Below are positions 32,805 through 40,538 of a stretch of DNA of 64,000 nt, in pieces. The notes under the pieces were generated by a model that was not told the origin of the DNA, made no database searches, and saw only the letters and a list, made by a program, of their open reading frames with translations. Each line of letters begins with the position of its first letter. Positions within the stretch are counted from its first letter, which is position 1. The translations under genes and the position numbers were made by a program. The stretch is taken from assembly GCA_016716235.1 (NCBI GenBank), contig JADJWS010000005.1, forward strand, positions 62,001 to 126,000, read 5' to 3'. This DNA is from Candidatus Defluviilinea gracilis. GTDB lineage: Bacteria > Chloroflexota > Anaerolineae > Anaerolineales > Villigracilaceae.

Positions 32805-33968
32805 ATGCCTCGCGTACTCTATACCGCCTTCGATGTCGTGCCCAGCCCGAAGGGCGCGTCCACACATATTTTGCATAACATTCGCGGGTTGGTCAATGGG
32901 CAATTTGATGTCCATTTGGTTACGCCGAATGACGGCGCGCTCCCGACCGAAGACGCGATCGAAGGTGCGCGAGTCACGCGCATCTCGCAAGACGTCTCGC
33001 AAAATTTTTTGGCGCGCGCCACGCATTTTGGAAAGGCGGTCTTCAACCATCTCGCCTTGCATCACGAGTACGATGTTGCGCATTATCGAAACATCTGGGA
33101 TGGGCTTGCCATCGCGCAGAACAAAAAACGCTTCGGCTACAAAACCCTCTTTGAAGTCAACGGACTTCCCTCGATTGAACTCAAATATCATTACCCTGGA
33201 ATCGATTCGGAGTTGCTGACCAAGATCAAAGAACAGGAGATTGCGACTCTTCATCTTTCGGATGCGATCATCTGCCCCTCGAATGTGACGCGCGACTACA
33301 TCGCCTCGCTCGGACTCCCCTTGAGGCTGGTCACAGTCATCCCGAACGGAGTTAGCCCTTCGGATTTTTCCGCCTCGCCGTTGCCCAGCCGCGAGGGACG
33401 AATCCCCACGTTGTTGTACATCGGCACCCTCGCCGATTGGCAGGGACTCGAAGTCGTAGTCAAAGCCTTGCCGAAGATTCTCGAACAGCGAGCGGTTCGA
33501 CTCCACATCGTCGGGCGCGGGCGTTCGAGGCAGAGAAAATTTTTAGCGAAGCAGATCCGCAAACTGGGCGTCGAAGAGAACGTGATCGTCCAGCCTGCCG
33601 TGCCGCATCATGAAATCCCAGCATTGATCGCCAGCGCGGACATTTGCGTCGCCCCGCTGGGGTTCAACGACCGCAACGTCACGCAAGGCGCGTGTCCCAT
33701 CAAGGTGTTGGAATACATGGCGGGCGGGCGTCCGCTGTTGGCGTCGAATCTGCCCATCGTCCGCGAACTCGCCCGCGAAGATGTGGACGCGTTGTTGTTT
33801 TCGCCGAACGACCCCGATGATCTTGCAAAACAAGCGTTGACCTTGCTCGACGATTTCGACTTATCGAAACGATTAGCCGACTCCGCCTCCGAACGGGCGC
33901 TCACGAAATTCACATGGCACGAATCGCAGAAGAAGTTGTTGAAGGTGTATCAGAAACTGCTGGCGTAA
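32805..33968 (+). CDS. Glycosyltransferase family 4 protein
   Basis: The 387-aa GT-B protein opens with YTAFDVVPSPKGASTHILHN, the GT4 N-terminal glycine-rich start. The C-terminal domain holds VIPNGVSPSDF, the phosphate-binding region LHIVGRGRSRQRKFL, and KVLEYMAGGRPLLAS with the EX7E-like pattern. It should transfer a sugar from a nucleotide donor to a lipid or glycan acceptor in the cytoplasm; donor and acceptor are unknown. The gene is transcribed from a leaderless-type promoter. It is monocistronic as far as the gap to the chitinase shows. Confidence 0.88.
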   Translation: MPRVLYTAFDVVPSPKGASTHILHNIRGLVNGQFDVHLVTPNDGALPTEDAIEGARVTRISQDVSQNFLARATHFGKAVFNHLALHHEYDVAHYRNIWDGLAIAQNKKRFGYKTLFEVNGLPSIELKYHYPGIDSELLTKIKEQEIATLHLSDAIICPSNVTRDYIASLGLPLRLVTVIPNGVSPSDFSASPLPSREGRIPTLLYIGTLADWQGLEVVVKALPKILEQRAVRLHIVGRGRSRQRKFLAKQIRKLGVEENVIVQPAVPHHEIPALIASADICVAPLGFNDRNVTQGACPIKVLEYMAGGRPLLASNLPIVRELAREDVDALLFSPNDPDDLAKQALTLLDDFDLSKRLADSASERALTKFTWHESQKKLLKVYQKLLA

Positions 33969-34064
33969 AACCTGACAAGTTTTACGCGTGTCGTTGCCAT
34001 CAGAAATCATACCGTGGACGCAGAGCGCGATTAATAACCGTTATGCGGAAACCTGTCAGGTTTT
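33967..34064. repeat. Inverted repeat AAAACCTGACA / TGTCAGGTTTT
   Basis: Exact 11-bp inverted copies at 33967-33977 and 34054-34064, the first overlapping the glycosyltransferase stop codon. A T-run follows the right copy, so it may act as a terminator. Confidence 0.55.
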
Positions 34065-34158
34065 TTCAGAATGCTTGTGATACACTCCTTTCCAATGTGT
34101 TGGGAAAAATCTGTTGAAGTCGAATCAAACCAAACCGATCGTCATGAAGGGATAAAGC

Positions 34159-36102
34159 ATGCGCAAAATAAGTTGTGTCCTATTGGTGTTGTTGATGGCA
34201 AATATTCTGAGCGGTTGTAACTCAACGCCTTCTTTAGCCGAAGGCAAACGCGTGGTCGGATATTATGCCCAATGGGTTGCCGATCAACGAGGCTATTTCG
34301 TCTCCAGCATCCCAGCGGACAAACTCACTCATATCAATTACGCATTTGCCAATGTGACTGACGATGGCAAATGCGTCCTTGGCGATATAGCCGCCGATAC
34401 TGGGCGGATATACACCGCGAAAGAAAGCGTCAATGGGAAAGACGATTCAACCGATCCCACCGCTCTGCATGGAAACTTCAATCAATTGTTGCAACTGAAA
34501 GAAAAATATCCGCACATTCAAACGCTGATCTCAATAGGCGGCTGGACCTGGTCGGAAAATTTCTCCGACGCCTCGCTGACGGACGAATCTCGCAAGGCGT
34601 TCGTCGCTTCGTGCGTGGACTTGTTCCTCAAACAATACAAAGGTGTCTTCGACGGTATTGACATTGACTGGGAATACCCGGTCAGCGGCGGCGAGGAACC
34701 CGACAGGGCGCGCCCGGAAGATAAAGAGAATTTCACGTTGTTGTTGGCGGAATTCCGCAGTCAATTGGATGAACTCGGCAAAGCGGACGGCAAGAAGTAC
34801 CTGCTGACGATTGCCGCGCCGGGCGGGGGCGATAACAACTCCAACTATGAATGGGCGAAGTTGAGTCAGTCTCTCGACTGGATCAACGTGATGGCGTATG
34901 ACCTGCACGGACTTTGGGAAGCCAAGACGAATTTCAATGCTCCGCTGTATAGTTCATCCGGCGACCCCGGCAGCGCCTCTCAAACGGTGGATGCCAGCAT
35001 CCGCAACTACTTGACTGCAGGCATCCCGCCGGAGAAGATCGTGTTAGGCGTCCCGTTCTATGGACATGGATGGCAGGGCGTGCCTGAAGAGAATAACGGT
35101 TTGTTCCAGTCCAATACAGGCGGCGCGCCCGGTAAATACGAAGCGGGTTCTTTTTACTATACCGAACTCAAAGCCGATTACTTTGAAACGTATACCCGCT
35201 ATTGGAACGACGAGTCGCAGGTTCCGTGGTTGTACAACCCCTCCACGAAAATCTTCATCAGTTACGAAGACCCCGAATCGATTGCCGCAAAAGCGGGCTA
35301 CGCAAAAGATCAGGGACTTGGCGGCGTGATGATCTGGGAATTGAGTCAAGGCGACGATGATATGCTGGACGCGATCCAGACCGGGTTTGAGAAGGGCGGC
35401 TTGCCTCATATCGTCCCGACGGTAGGCCCCAATGCGTTATTAGTTCCGCGCCCCTTCACGATGGAACTCCATAGGATCAGCGGAATCACAATTGACGGCA
35501 AATTAGACGATTGGTCCGCCGAGCCGAGTTTCGTCTTGAACGACGCCTCGCAGATCGCTCATACGGTCGCGCCAGATAGTTGGAAGGGACCGCAAGACTT
35601 ATCCGCCGAAGTCTGGCAAGGCTGGTCTGAGGAAGGATTGTATTTTGCCCTCAAGGTGGTGGACGACGTGCATTATCAAACCGTCGCCGATACCGATCTC
35701 TGGCACGGAGATTATGCCGAGTGGCAGTTTGATACGCAACTCGAAAAAGATTACAACAACCCGGGCATGAACAACGACGATTACCAGATCGGCGTCTCGG
35801 TCGGCGATTTTGCCGGCGTTCCCCCGATTGCCTTCGCTTGGTTCAATGGACCCGACGCCTCGAACGTCATTGCGATCCAGCAGGCTCAGGTCCAAACCGA
35901 GGATGGCTACATTTTGGAGGTATTCATCCCGAAGGAGCTCCTCAAAGACATCACCCTTTCCGAAGGGGCGGTATTTGGGATGAACGTCAGCCTCAGCGAC
36001 ACGGACAGCGCGAGCACACAGCAGAAAGTGATGCTGTCCACTTCGGCGACACGCATCTACACCGATCCGCGCACGTTTGGAAAAATAATCCTGGTTAAAT
36101 AA
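34159..36102 (+). CDS. GH18 chitinase lipoprotein with C-terminal CBM9-like domain
   Basis: The 647-aa protein begins with a lipoprotein signal (residues 1-19, lipobox ILSGC, lipidated Cys20). The GH18 TIM barrel spans about residues 35-415. It includes LISIGGWTWS and the catalytic DGIDIDWEYP, whose Glu172 is the acid/base, and ends in GVMIWELSQGDDD. A linker leads to a C-terminal beta-sandwich of the CBM9/DOMON type (GKLDDWSAEPSF, DYAEWQFDTQLE) that binds sugars. It should cleave chitin or peptidoglycan-like beta-1,4-GlcNAc polymers at the cell surface. GAAGGGAT precedes the ATG. Confidence 0.92.
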   Translation: MRKISCVLLVLLMANILSGCNSTPSLAEGKRVVGYYAQWVADQRGYFVSSIPADKLTHINYAFANVTDDGKCVLGDIAADTGRIYTAKESVNGKDDSTDPTALHGNFNQLLQLKEKYPHIQTLISIGGWTWSENFSDASLTDESRKAFVASCVDLFLKQYKGVFDGIDIDWEYPVSGGEEPDRARPEDKENFTLLLAEFRSQLDELGKADGKKYLLTIAAPGGGDNNSNYEWAKLSQSLDWINVMAYDLHGLWEAKTNFNAPLYSSSGDPGSASQTVDASIRNYLTAGIPPEKIVLGVPFYGHGWQGVPEENNGLFQSNTGGAPGKYEAGSFYYTELKADYFETYTRYWNDESQVPWLYNPSTKIFISYEDPESIAAKAGYAKDQGLGGVMIWELSQGDDDMLDAIQTGFEKGGLPHIVPTVGPNALLVPRPFTMELHRISGITIDGKLDDWSAEPSFVLNDASQIAHTVAPDSWKGPQDLSAEVWQGWSEEGLYFALKVVDDVHYQTVADTDLWHGDYAEWQFDTQLEKDYNNPGMNNDDYQIGVSVGDFAGVPPIAFAWFNGPDASNVIAIQQAQVQTEDGYILEVFIPKELLKDITLSEGAVFGMNVSLSDTDSASTQQKVMLSTSATRIYTDPRTFGKIILVK

Positions 36103-36187
36103 TTGACGTTACTGTCTCTCGTAATGCGACATTTATGTCGCACTTGCGCAAGAACAGCCTGGAACGCGAGTAAATAATTGACGTTAC
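36096..36187. repeat. 17-bp direct repeat around the chitinase stop
   Basis: TAAATAATTGACGTTAC occurs at 36096-36112 and 36171-36187, 75 bp apart. The first copy contains the chitinase stop codon. Between them lies GCGACATTTATGTCGC, a small hairpin. Confidence 0.7.
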
Positions 36188-36194
36188 ACGGTCA

Positions 36195-36258
36195 AGCCAC
36201 AGAGACGCCGAGAAATAATAAAAATATTTTCTCGGCGTCTTCGTGACTCTGCGGCAGC
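36195..36258. repeat. Intergenic CACAGAG-type inverted repeat
   Basis: AGCCACAGAGACGCCGAG, an AT-rich loop, then CTCGGCGTCTTCGTGACTCTG. It belongs to the group represented at 11718-11783. Confidence 0.65.
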
Positions 36259-36273
36259 AATACGCAGGATGAA

Positions 36274-36696
36274 TCATGTGGGATTTTCGTCGGGAACAAT
36301 CGGAAATAATGCCATGATTTCAGCGGGGATTGGGAGAGGTCTGCCTGTAGTTAGGTTGACGAAGAACCACAACGTCTGGCCTCTGGCAATCACCTTGTTA
36401 TCAGCCGTCCTGACGAATTCATACTTGCGAACCGCTCGCGAAAGTTTTTCCTCAGCGATCCACGTGCGGACTTCGAGTTCATCGCCGAGAAAAGCAGGCG
36501 CGAGATACTCAATGCGATGTTCGCGCGCAAACCATCCCGTATTTTCGGGTTGCTTGAATTCGGGAATCGCCTGCGGGTGACGGGTGGCGGCATCCTGCAT
36601 CCATTGCACGTAGATCACGTTATTGACGTGACCATACTCGTCAATGGCGCTTTGTGGAACTGTGAAAGTATGTTTAAAGAGGGGAAGTGGCGGCAT
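36274..36696 (-). CDS. Hotdog-fold acyl-CoA thioesterase
   Basis: The 140-aa protein carries the 4-hydroxybenzoyl-CoA thioesterase/YbgC-type signature IDEYGHVNNVIYVQWMQDA near residue 17. It has a hydrophobic helix ahead of YLAPAFLGDELEVRTWI, which forms the central sheet. Family members hydrolyse acyl-CoA with Asp or Glu acting on water; DEYGHVNN contains the expected acidic position. The acyl specificity is unknown. The start lacks a ribosome binding site and lies seven bases after a TACACT box. Confidence 0.88.
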   Translation of the reverse strand: MPPLPLFKHTFTVPQSAIDEYGHVNNVIYVQWMQDAATRHPQAIPEFKQPENTGWFAREHRIEYLAPAFLGDELEVRTWIAEEKLSRAVRKYEFVRTADNKVIARGQTLWFFVNLTTGRPLPIPAEIMALFPIVPDENPT

Positions 36697-36703
36697 GTCC
36701 CCA

Positions 36704-36709
36704 AGTGTA
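36704..36709 (-). promoter_or_regulatory. Leaderless-type -10 box of the thioesterase gene
   Basis: TACACT on the minus strand, seven bases before the ATG at 36696, with no ribosome binding site. Confidence 0.45.
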
Positions 36710-36721
36710 CACCAAACAGAA

Positions 36722-36754
36722 AGACCTCACAGGTCTTCAAGACCTGTGAGGTCT
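36722..36754. repeat. Perfect 33-bp palindrome
   Basis: AGACCTCACAGGTCTT, one base, then its exact complement AAGACCTGTGAGGTCT. It lies between the response regulator stop and the thioesterase promoter, so it may stop the regulator transcript or bind a protein. Confidence 0.75.
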
Positions 36755-36761
36755 AAAGTAG

Positions 36762-37124
36762 TTAACTCGTCAAAGATTTGATCTTGCCGATGAACTCATC
36801 CATGCCGAAGGGCTTGGTGATGTAATCCGTCGCGCCGACGCTTTTGGCTTTCGCTTTACTTTCGGCATCATCCTTCGCGCTGACGATCACAATCGGAATC
36901 TTTGCAAACTTTGGATCGTTACGCAGGAGTTCGCACAATTCAAAACCTGTCAGGTCGGGCATCATCAAGTCCAGCGTGATCAGGTCGGGATTCACAGAAT
37001 GAGCAGTCTCCATGGCTTTCAGGCTGTCGTTGACCGTCGTCGGCTGGTGTCCGTTCATGCTGACAAGCACTTGCATCAAGTTGGTGATGGTGACATCGTC
37101 GTCCACGATGAGAATTTTAGGCAT
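36762..37124 (-). CDS. Single-domain response regulator
   Basis: A 120-aa receiver domain with no output domain. Phosphoacceptor Asp52 lies in DLITLDLMMPD. The acidic pair is at VDDDV, the Thr/Ser switch at IVIVSAKDD, and the Lys in DYITKPFG. Such stand-alone proteins pass phosphate between histidine kinases or act on flagellar/chemotaxis or cyclase targets. The HD-GYP gene lies 70 bp upstream on the same strand, and it may be the functional partner. The start lacks a ribosome binding site and follows TAAGAT by seven bases. Confidence 0.92.
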   Translation of the reverse strand: MPKILIVDDDVTITNLMQVLVSMNGHQPTTVNDSLKAMETAHSVNPDLITLDLMMPDLTGFELCELLRNDPKFAKIPIVIVSAKDDAESKAKAKSVGATDYITKPFGMDEFIGKIKSLTS

Positions 37125-37131
37125 GGGGGGT

Positions 37132-37137
37132 ATCTTA
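37132..37137 (-). promoter_or_regulatory. Leaderless-type -10 box of the response regulator gene
   Basis: TAAGAT on the minus strand, seven bases before the ATG at 37124; the bases between are C-rich and contain no ribosome binding site. Confidence 0.45.
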
Positions 37138-37194
37138 CCAAGCGATTGCCGAATGGGGAAGCCAGCAAAAGCGCGAATCGCTTTACAAAATCGT

Positions 37195-38844
37195 TTATGC
37201 CGCGCGGTCTTTTTGTGTTTTGATCTCGCCCGCGAGATAGGCTTTGATGAGCGCCTGCACGCATGCGTCGTCGAAATGCGAACCCGAATCTTTTTGCATT
37301 TTGTTCAAGACTTCCTCCACGTCGAGCGCGGCGCGGTAGGGACGGTCGGAGGTCAGCGCGTCGAACACATCGGAGACGGCGACGATTCTTCCGAACAGTG
37401 AAATTTGGTCGCCCGTAAGGTGGTTTGGGTAACCCGTCCCATCGATGTGTTCATGATGTTCCGCCAGCGCAGGGATTTCGTTGCGCAACAGCCGCACGTT
37501 TTGCATAATGCTCGCTCCGATGGCGGGATGTTGTTTCATCGTGTTGATTTCATCCTCCGTCAAATGACCTGGCTTGCTGAGGATGGTATCGGGGATGCCG
37601 ATCTTGCCGATGTCGTGGAGTAATGCGCCAATCCGCAGTTGATGGATGATCTCAGGAGAGAGTTTCATTTGTTTGCCAATGGCAACCGAAAATTCACTGA
37701 CGCGTTGCGAGTGTCCGTTCGTGTACGGGTCTTTCGCGTCGATGGAGGCGACCATGGCTTGGATCGTGTCGAGGAAGAGTTCGTTCGCGTCGCCGTAGAG
37801 TTTGGCGATCTGGAAAACCGTCGCGGCTTGCTTTGCCAACGTTTGTAGTAAATCGGCATCTTCGGTGGTGAAGTAGCCGTCCACGCGGTTGATGGCTTCA
37901 AGCCCGCCGATGATCTGCGGTTGGGCGGACCCAAGTTCCTGTCCGAGTTGAACCGCTTGTGTGATGAGAGGAACAGCGATCAATGAGGTGGTTGTGATTC
38001 CCGTGATGGGTTCAGCGTCTTTGAAGTGTCGATCATCTGCGTGAACATTTGGAACGAAGATGATGTCGCCGCTTTCGATTGCCGCGCCGATGATTCCCTG
38101 TCCGCGTGGGACGCGCAGCGCGGGGACCTTCGACTCGCTTGAGGAGATGTGCAAGACAATGTCGTTGCGCTCTTCGTCAATGAGGAATAACGACGCGTGT
38201 TCGGCGTGGAGCAAGTCGCGGGCGTAGCGAACGATGAGGTGGAGAACCAGGTCGCGGTCCAGATTCGAACCGATGATCCCGATGATGTCAATCAACGCTT
38301 CGAGTCGCGCTGTCCGTTGTTGACTGGCTTCCAGCAACATCGCTTTCTCGATCTCGGATGCCATCCGCGCGCCGAGCATCTGCATGATTTGTAGCGGCGT
38401 GTGGGAATAATTGAAAACTTGCACGACGCCGATGGGTTTGCCGCGCAAGAGCAGGGGAGTGGAGATGACGTTGCGAAGCCCCTCTGAACTGCGCGACACT
38501 TTTTGCCAGCGCGGATCGCGCGCGAGGTCTTCAATCACGAGCGGATCGAGTTGTGCCATCGTCGCGCCTGCGATGCCCGCGTTCGTTTTGATCCGTTTGC
38601 CGATTAAACTGTGGTCGCTGTTGGGTCCCCGAATAACTTTGAAAATGAGTTCGTCTTGTTCCGAGTCGAGCAAGTAAAGCGTGCCTGCGTTCCCGCCACA
38701 GACCTCGATGATGAGGTCGAGCATCTGGTTGAGGAGATCGTCCAGCTCGGTATTGCTGGCGATCTGGTTCGCGCGGGTGAGAATGTTGTAGAGTTGTGAT
38801 GTTTCGTCGTCGGCTGGCGGTTTGGGCTTGCTTGCTTTTGCCAT
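37195..38844 (-). CDS. GAF-GAF-HD-GYP protein (cyclic-di-GMP phosphodiesterase)
   Basis: The 549-aa cytoplasmic protein has two GAF sensor domains, at about residues 15-170 (EVCGGNAGTLYLLDSEQDEL) and 185-345 (AEHASLFLIDEERNDI), followed by an HD-GYP domain from about residue 360. The latter carries LLHDIGKIG and HHEHIDGTGYPN, so both HD and the GYP triplet are intact and it should degrade c-di-GMP. GAF domains bind small ligands or cofactors. The gene is upstream of the single-domain response regulator on the same strand. A TATAAT box lies seven bases before its ATG. Confidence 0.93.
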   Translation of the reverse strand: MAKASKPKPPADDETSQLYNILTRANQIASNTELDDLLNQMLDLIIEVCGGNAGTLYLLDSEQDELIFKVIRGPNSDHSLIGKRIKTNAGIAGATMAQLDPLVIEDLARDPRWQKVSRSSEGLRNVISTPLLLRGKPIGVVQVFNYSHTPLQIMQMLGARMASEIEKAMLLEASQQRTARLEALIDIIGIIGSNLDRDLVLHLIVRYARDLLHAEHASLFLIDEERNDIVLHISSSESKVPALRVPRGQGIIGAAIESGDIIFVPNVHADDRHFKDAEPITGITTTSLIAVPLITQAVQLGQELGSAQPQIIGGLEAINRVDGYFTTEDADLLQTLAKQAATVFQIAKLYGDANELFLDTIQAMVASIDAKDPYTNGHSQRVSEFSVAIGKQMKLSPEIIHQLRIGALLHDIGKIGIPDTILSKPGHLTEDEINTMKQHPAIGASIMQNVRLLRNEIPALAEHHEHIDGTGYPNHLTGDQISLFGRIVAVSDVFDALTSDRPYRAALDVEEVLNKMQKDSGSHFDDACVQALIKAYLAGEIKTQKDRAA

Positions 38845-38851
38845 GAGGAGG

Positions 38852-38857
38852 ATTATA
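38852..38857 (-). promoter_or_regulatory. Leaderless-type TATAAT box of the HD-GYP gene
   Basis: TATAAT on the minus strand, seven bases before the ATG at 38844, with no ribosome binding site (the intervening CCTCCTC is the wrong strand for one). Confidence 0.55.
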
Positions 38858-38884
38858 CGACTGGTTGAATTGAAATTTGAATGG

Positions 38885-39757
38885 TTAAAAAGTTAATCCC
38901 AAAGGTTCCCGTCGAGCAAGCCATGCTTGAGGAATTTCAGGTGCCGATAAAGCTACGATCCCACCGACGATGGCGCATGTAGTGTCGACATCTCCCAAGC
39001 CCTTGGCTGTATTCCATAATGCATCTTCAAAATCATCCAAATGGTGCGCGGCGCTCCACAAACAAAATGGAACCGTATCTTGCGCTGAAACTTTTTCTCC
39101 TGAACCCAGTTGTTTCATTGCGTCAATGATCGCGTCGGATGGAATTTGCATTGCCAACTCGGTGTTAGTCTTTACCACTCCATCGGGAATGTGGGGAATC
39201 ACAGCCTTTAGAAAGTCATTTCCTTTTGGAAATGGTCGGTTGGTTGCAATCGCGGCGGCGACCGCGACTGCTATAGCCCCAGCCCTCCCTTCACTGTGGT
39301 AATGAGTAACCTCTGCGGATAATTCCGCTTCCTTTTTTGCTCGATCAAGATCGCTGTAGAAGAAAGCGCCAATCGGCGCGACGCGCATGGCGCTGCCATT
39401 TCCGAAAGAGCCAGTGCCGAACAGGGTCGGAGAAATGTCCCGCCAGCTCCCTCCTTTTGCAACTTTACCTAGCAGGCGATGGGCGCCTCCCGCATATCCG
39501 CGATTAGGATCTTGCTTGTATCTTTTGGCAAACAATGCAATCAATTCGTCTTGATCGATTCGGTTGAACTCCTTGAGAATTTCGACAATAGACAGAGCCA
39601 TATGTGTATCATCTGTCCAGTTCCAAAAAGTCTGTGGTAGATCGGCGAATGCCGTCTCGAACGGAGAACGACGAAAGAATAGCTCGCCAAACGAGTCGCC
39701 AACAGACAAGCCATCTAAGCTTTTGATTGCATTCGAGAGAGCAATATCGATTTCCAT
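38885..39757 (-). CDS. ADP-ribosylglycohydrolase (DraG-like)
   Basis: The 290-aa protein has LDGLSVGDSFGELFF near residue 14 and the metal-binding WTDDTHMALSIVE near residue 47, followed by HYHSEGRAGAIAVAVAAAIA in the middle. The C-terminal GDVDTTCAIVGGIVAL supplies further metal-ligand Asp residues. This is the DraG/ARH fold, which removes ADP-ribose from proteins, nucleic acids or small molecules using two Mg ions. No ADP-ribosyltransferase is beside it. A GGAGAAAAATGG start is well defined. Confidence 0.9.
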   Translation of the reverse strand: MEIDIALSNAIKSLDGLSVGDSFGELFFRRSPFETAFADLPQTFWNWTDDTHMALSIVEILKEFNRIDQDELIALFAKRYKQDPNRGYAGGAHRLLGKVAKGGSWRDISPTLFGTGSFGNGSAMRVAPIGAFFYSDLDRAKKEAELSAEVTHYHSEGRAGAIAVAVAAAIATNRPFPKGNDFLKAVIPHIPDGVVKTNTELAMQIPSDAIIDAMKQLGSGEKVSAQDTVPFCLWSAAHHLDDFEDALWNTAKGLGDVDTTCAIVGGIVALSAPEIPQAWLARREPLGLTF

Positions 39758-39772
39758 TTTTCTCCATAAATG

Positions 39773-39881
39773 CTACCCCGCCAACAGCGAATCCACCGCC
39801 TCTGCCAATTCCCTCAAATTGCTGACCTTCAACACATTGTTGCACATCGGCGCGTACCTGGGCATGTCGCTGTCATCGTGC
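39773..39881 (-). pseudogene. Duplicated 3' end of the VWA (CoxE-like) gene
   Basis: The 109 bases match 40539-40647 with only four mismatches. They encode the C-terminal end of the downstream VWA gene, so it is a stray copy of that gene's last codons plus its stop. The copy ends at the BrnA stop codon. The BrnTA pair lies between the two copies. Confidence 0.85.
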
Positions 39882-40201
39882 TACTTTTCCGCCACCTGCC
39901 GCGCGGTTGACCTTTGTGTGCTGTATCTTCGCGCGGGCATTTTCTCTGTCAAGCGGATCAAAGAGCGCAAGGCTTCGTTGACCGCTTGCGAATCAGAGAA
40001 ATACTCGCGCACGTCGGGAGCAAGTAATACAGAACCCTCCGTTAGCGCGTAATGATTGACTGTGGTCGTTCCATCTTTGTGATTTACGCGAACGGTATAG
40101 CCTTTTTCCAGCGGACGATAGAATTTTCCACGTTCGCCTTTGCTGAAATCGTACTCAGCGCGCATTTCGTCATTTTTCTTTTTCTTGTTAGTTGTTTTCA
40201 T
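39881..40201 (-). CDS. brnA: BrnA-family antitoxin
   Basis: The antitoxin is 106 aa from the ATG at 40201 (or 112 aa from 40219). The N-terminal part is lysine-rich and the body reads MRAEYDFSKGERGKFYRPLE, characteristic of the partner of BrnT toxins. The C-terminal half has VREYFSDSQAVNEALRSLIR, which resembles a ribbon-helix-helix DNA-binding region. It should neutralise BrnT and repress the operon. It overlaps the end of the toxin gene. Its stop codon coincides with the end of the duplicated VWA fragment, so its C-terminal tail may have been altered by the insertion. Confidence 0.78.
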   Translation of the reverse strand: MKTTNKKKKNDEMRAEYDFSKGERGKFYRPLEKGYTVRVNHKDGTTTVNHYALTEGSVLLAPDVREYFSDSQAVNEALRSLIRLTEKMPARRYSTQRSTARQVAEK

Positions 40202-40469
40202 GGGTTTTTCTCTCACCATTCGTTGCTTTTCTGCAACTGATCAATCGAATTCTTTCTTCTCGTTCGGTGTGCACAACGACTAATAGGCGACCTTGAACGG
40301 AAACCCCGATGGAAATATACCGTTCTTCGCGCTTTGAATGTTCGGGGTCAAACACCGTAGCGATCATCGGGTCGTTGAAGATGGTCGCTCCTTCTTCAAA
40401 ACTAACGCCGTGTTTGTTAACGTTATCTTCGGCTTTTTCATCGTCCCATTCGAATTCGATGGTTTCCAT
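40188..40469 (-). CDS. brnT: BrnT-family ribonuclease toxin
   Basis: The 93-aa protein matches the BrnT/DUF497 family: FEWDDEKAEDNVNKHGVSFE at the N terminus, then ATIFNDPMIATVFDPEHSKRE and RYISIGVSVQGRLLVVVHTE, with the basic ERIRLISCRKAT near the end. These RelE-fold toxins cut RNA and stop growth. It is the first gene of the pair, with GGGAGGATAC before the ATG and a TATAAT box at 40487-40492. Confidence 0.9.
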   Translation of the reverse strand: METIEFEWDDEKAEDNVNKHGVSFEEGATIFNDPMIATVFDPEHSKREERYISIGVSVQGRLLVVVHTEREERIRLISCRKATNGERKTHENN

Positions 40470-40486
40470 GTCGTGTATCCTCCCAA

Positions 40487-40492
40487 ATTATA
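40487..40492 (-). promoter_or_regulatory. -10 box of the BrnTA operon
   Basis: TATAAT on the minus strand, 17 bases before the start codon of brnT. The upstream stretch is a low-complexity CAGTTATCAG-type string without a clear -35. Confidence 0.55.
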
Positions 40493-40538
40493 AACCCAAC
40501 TGATAACTGTTTACAGATCACTGCTCACTTTCACTGAA

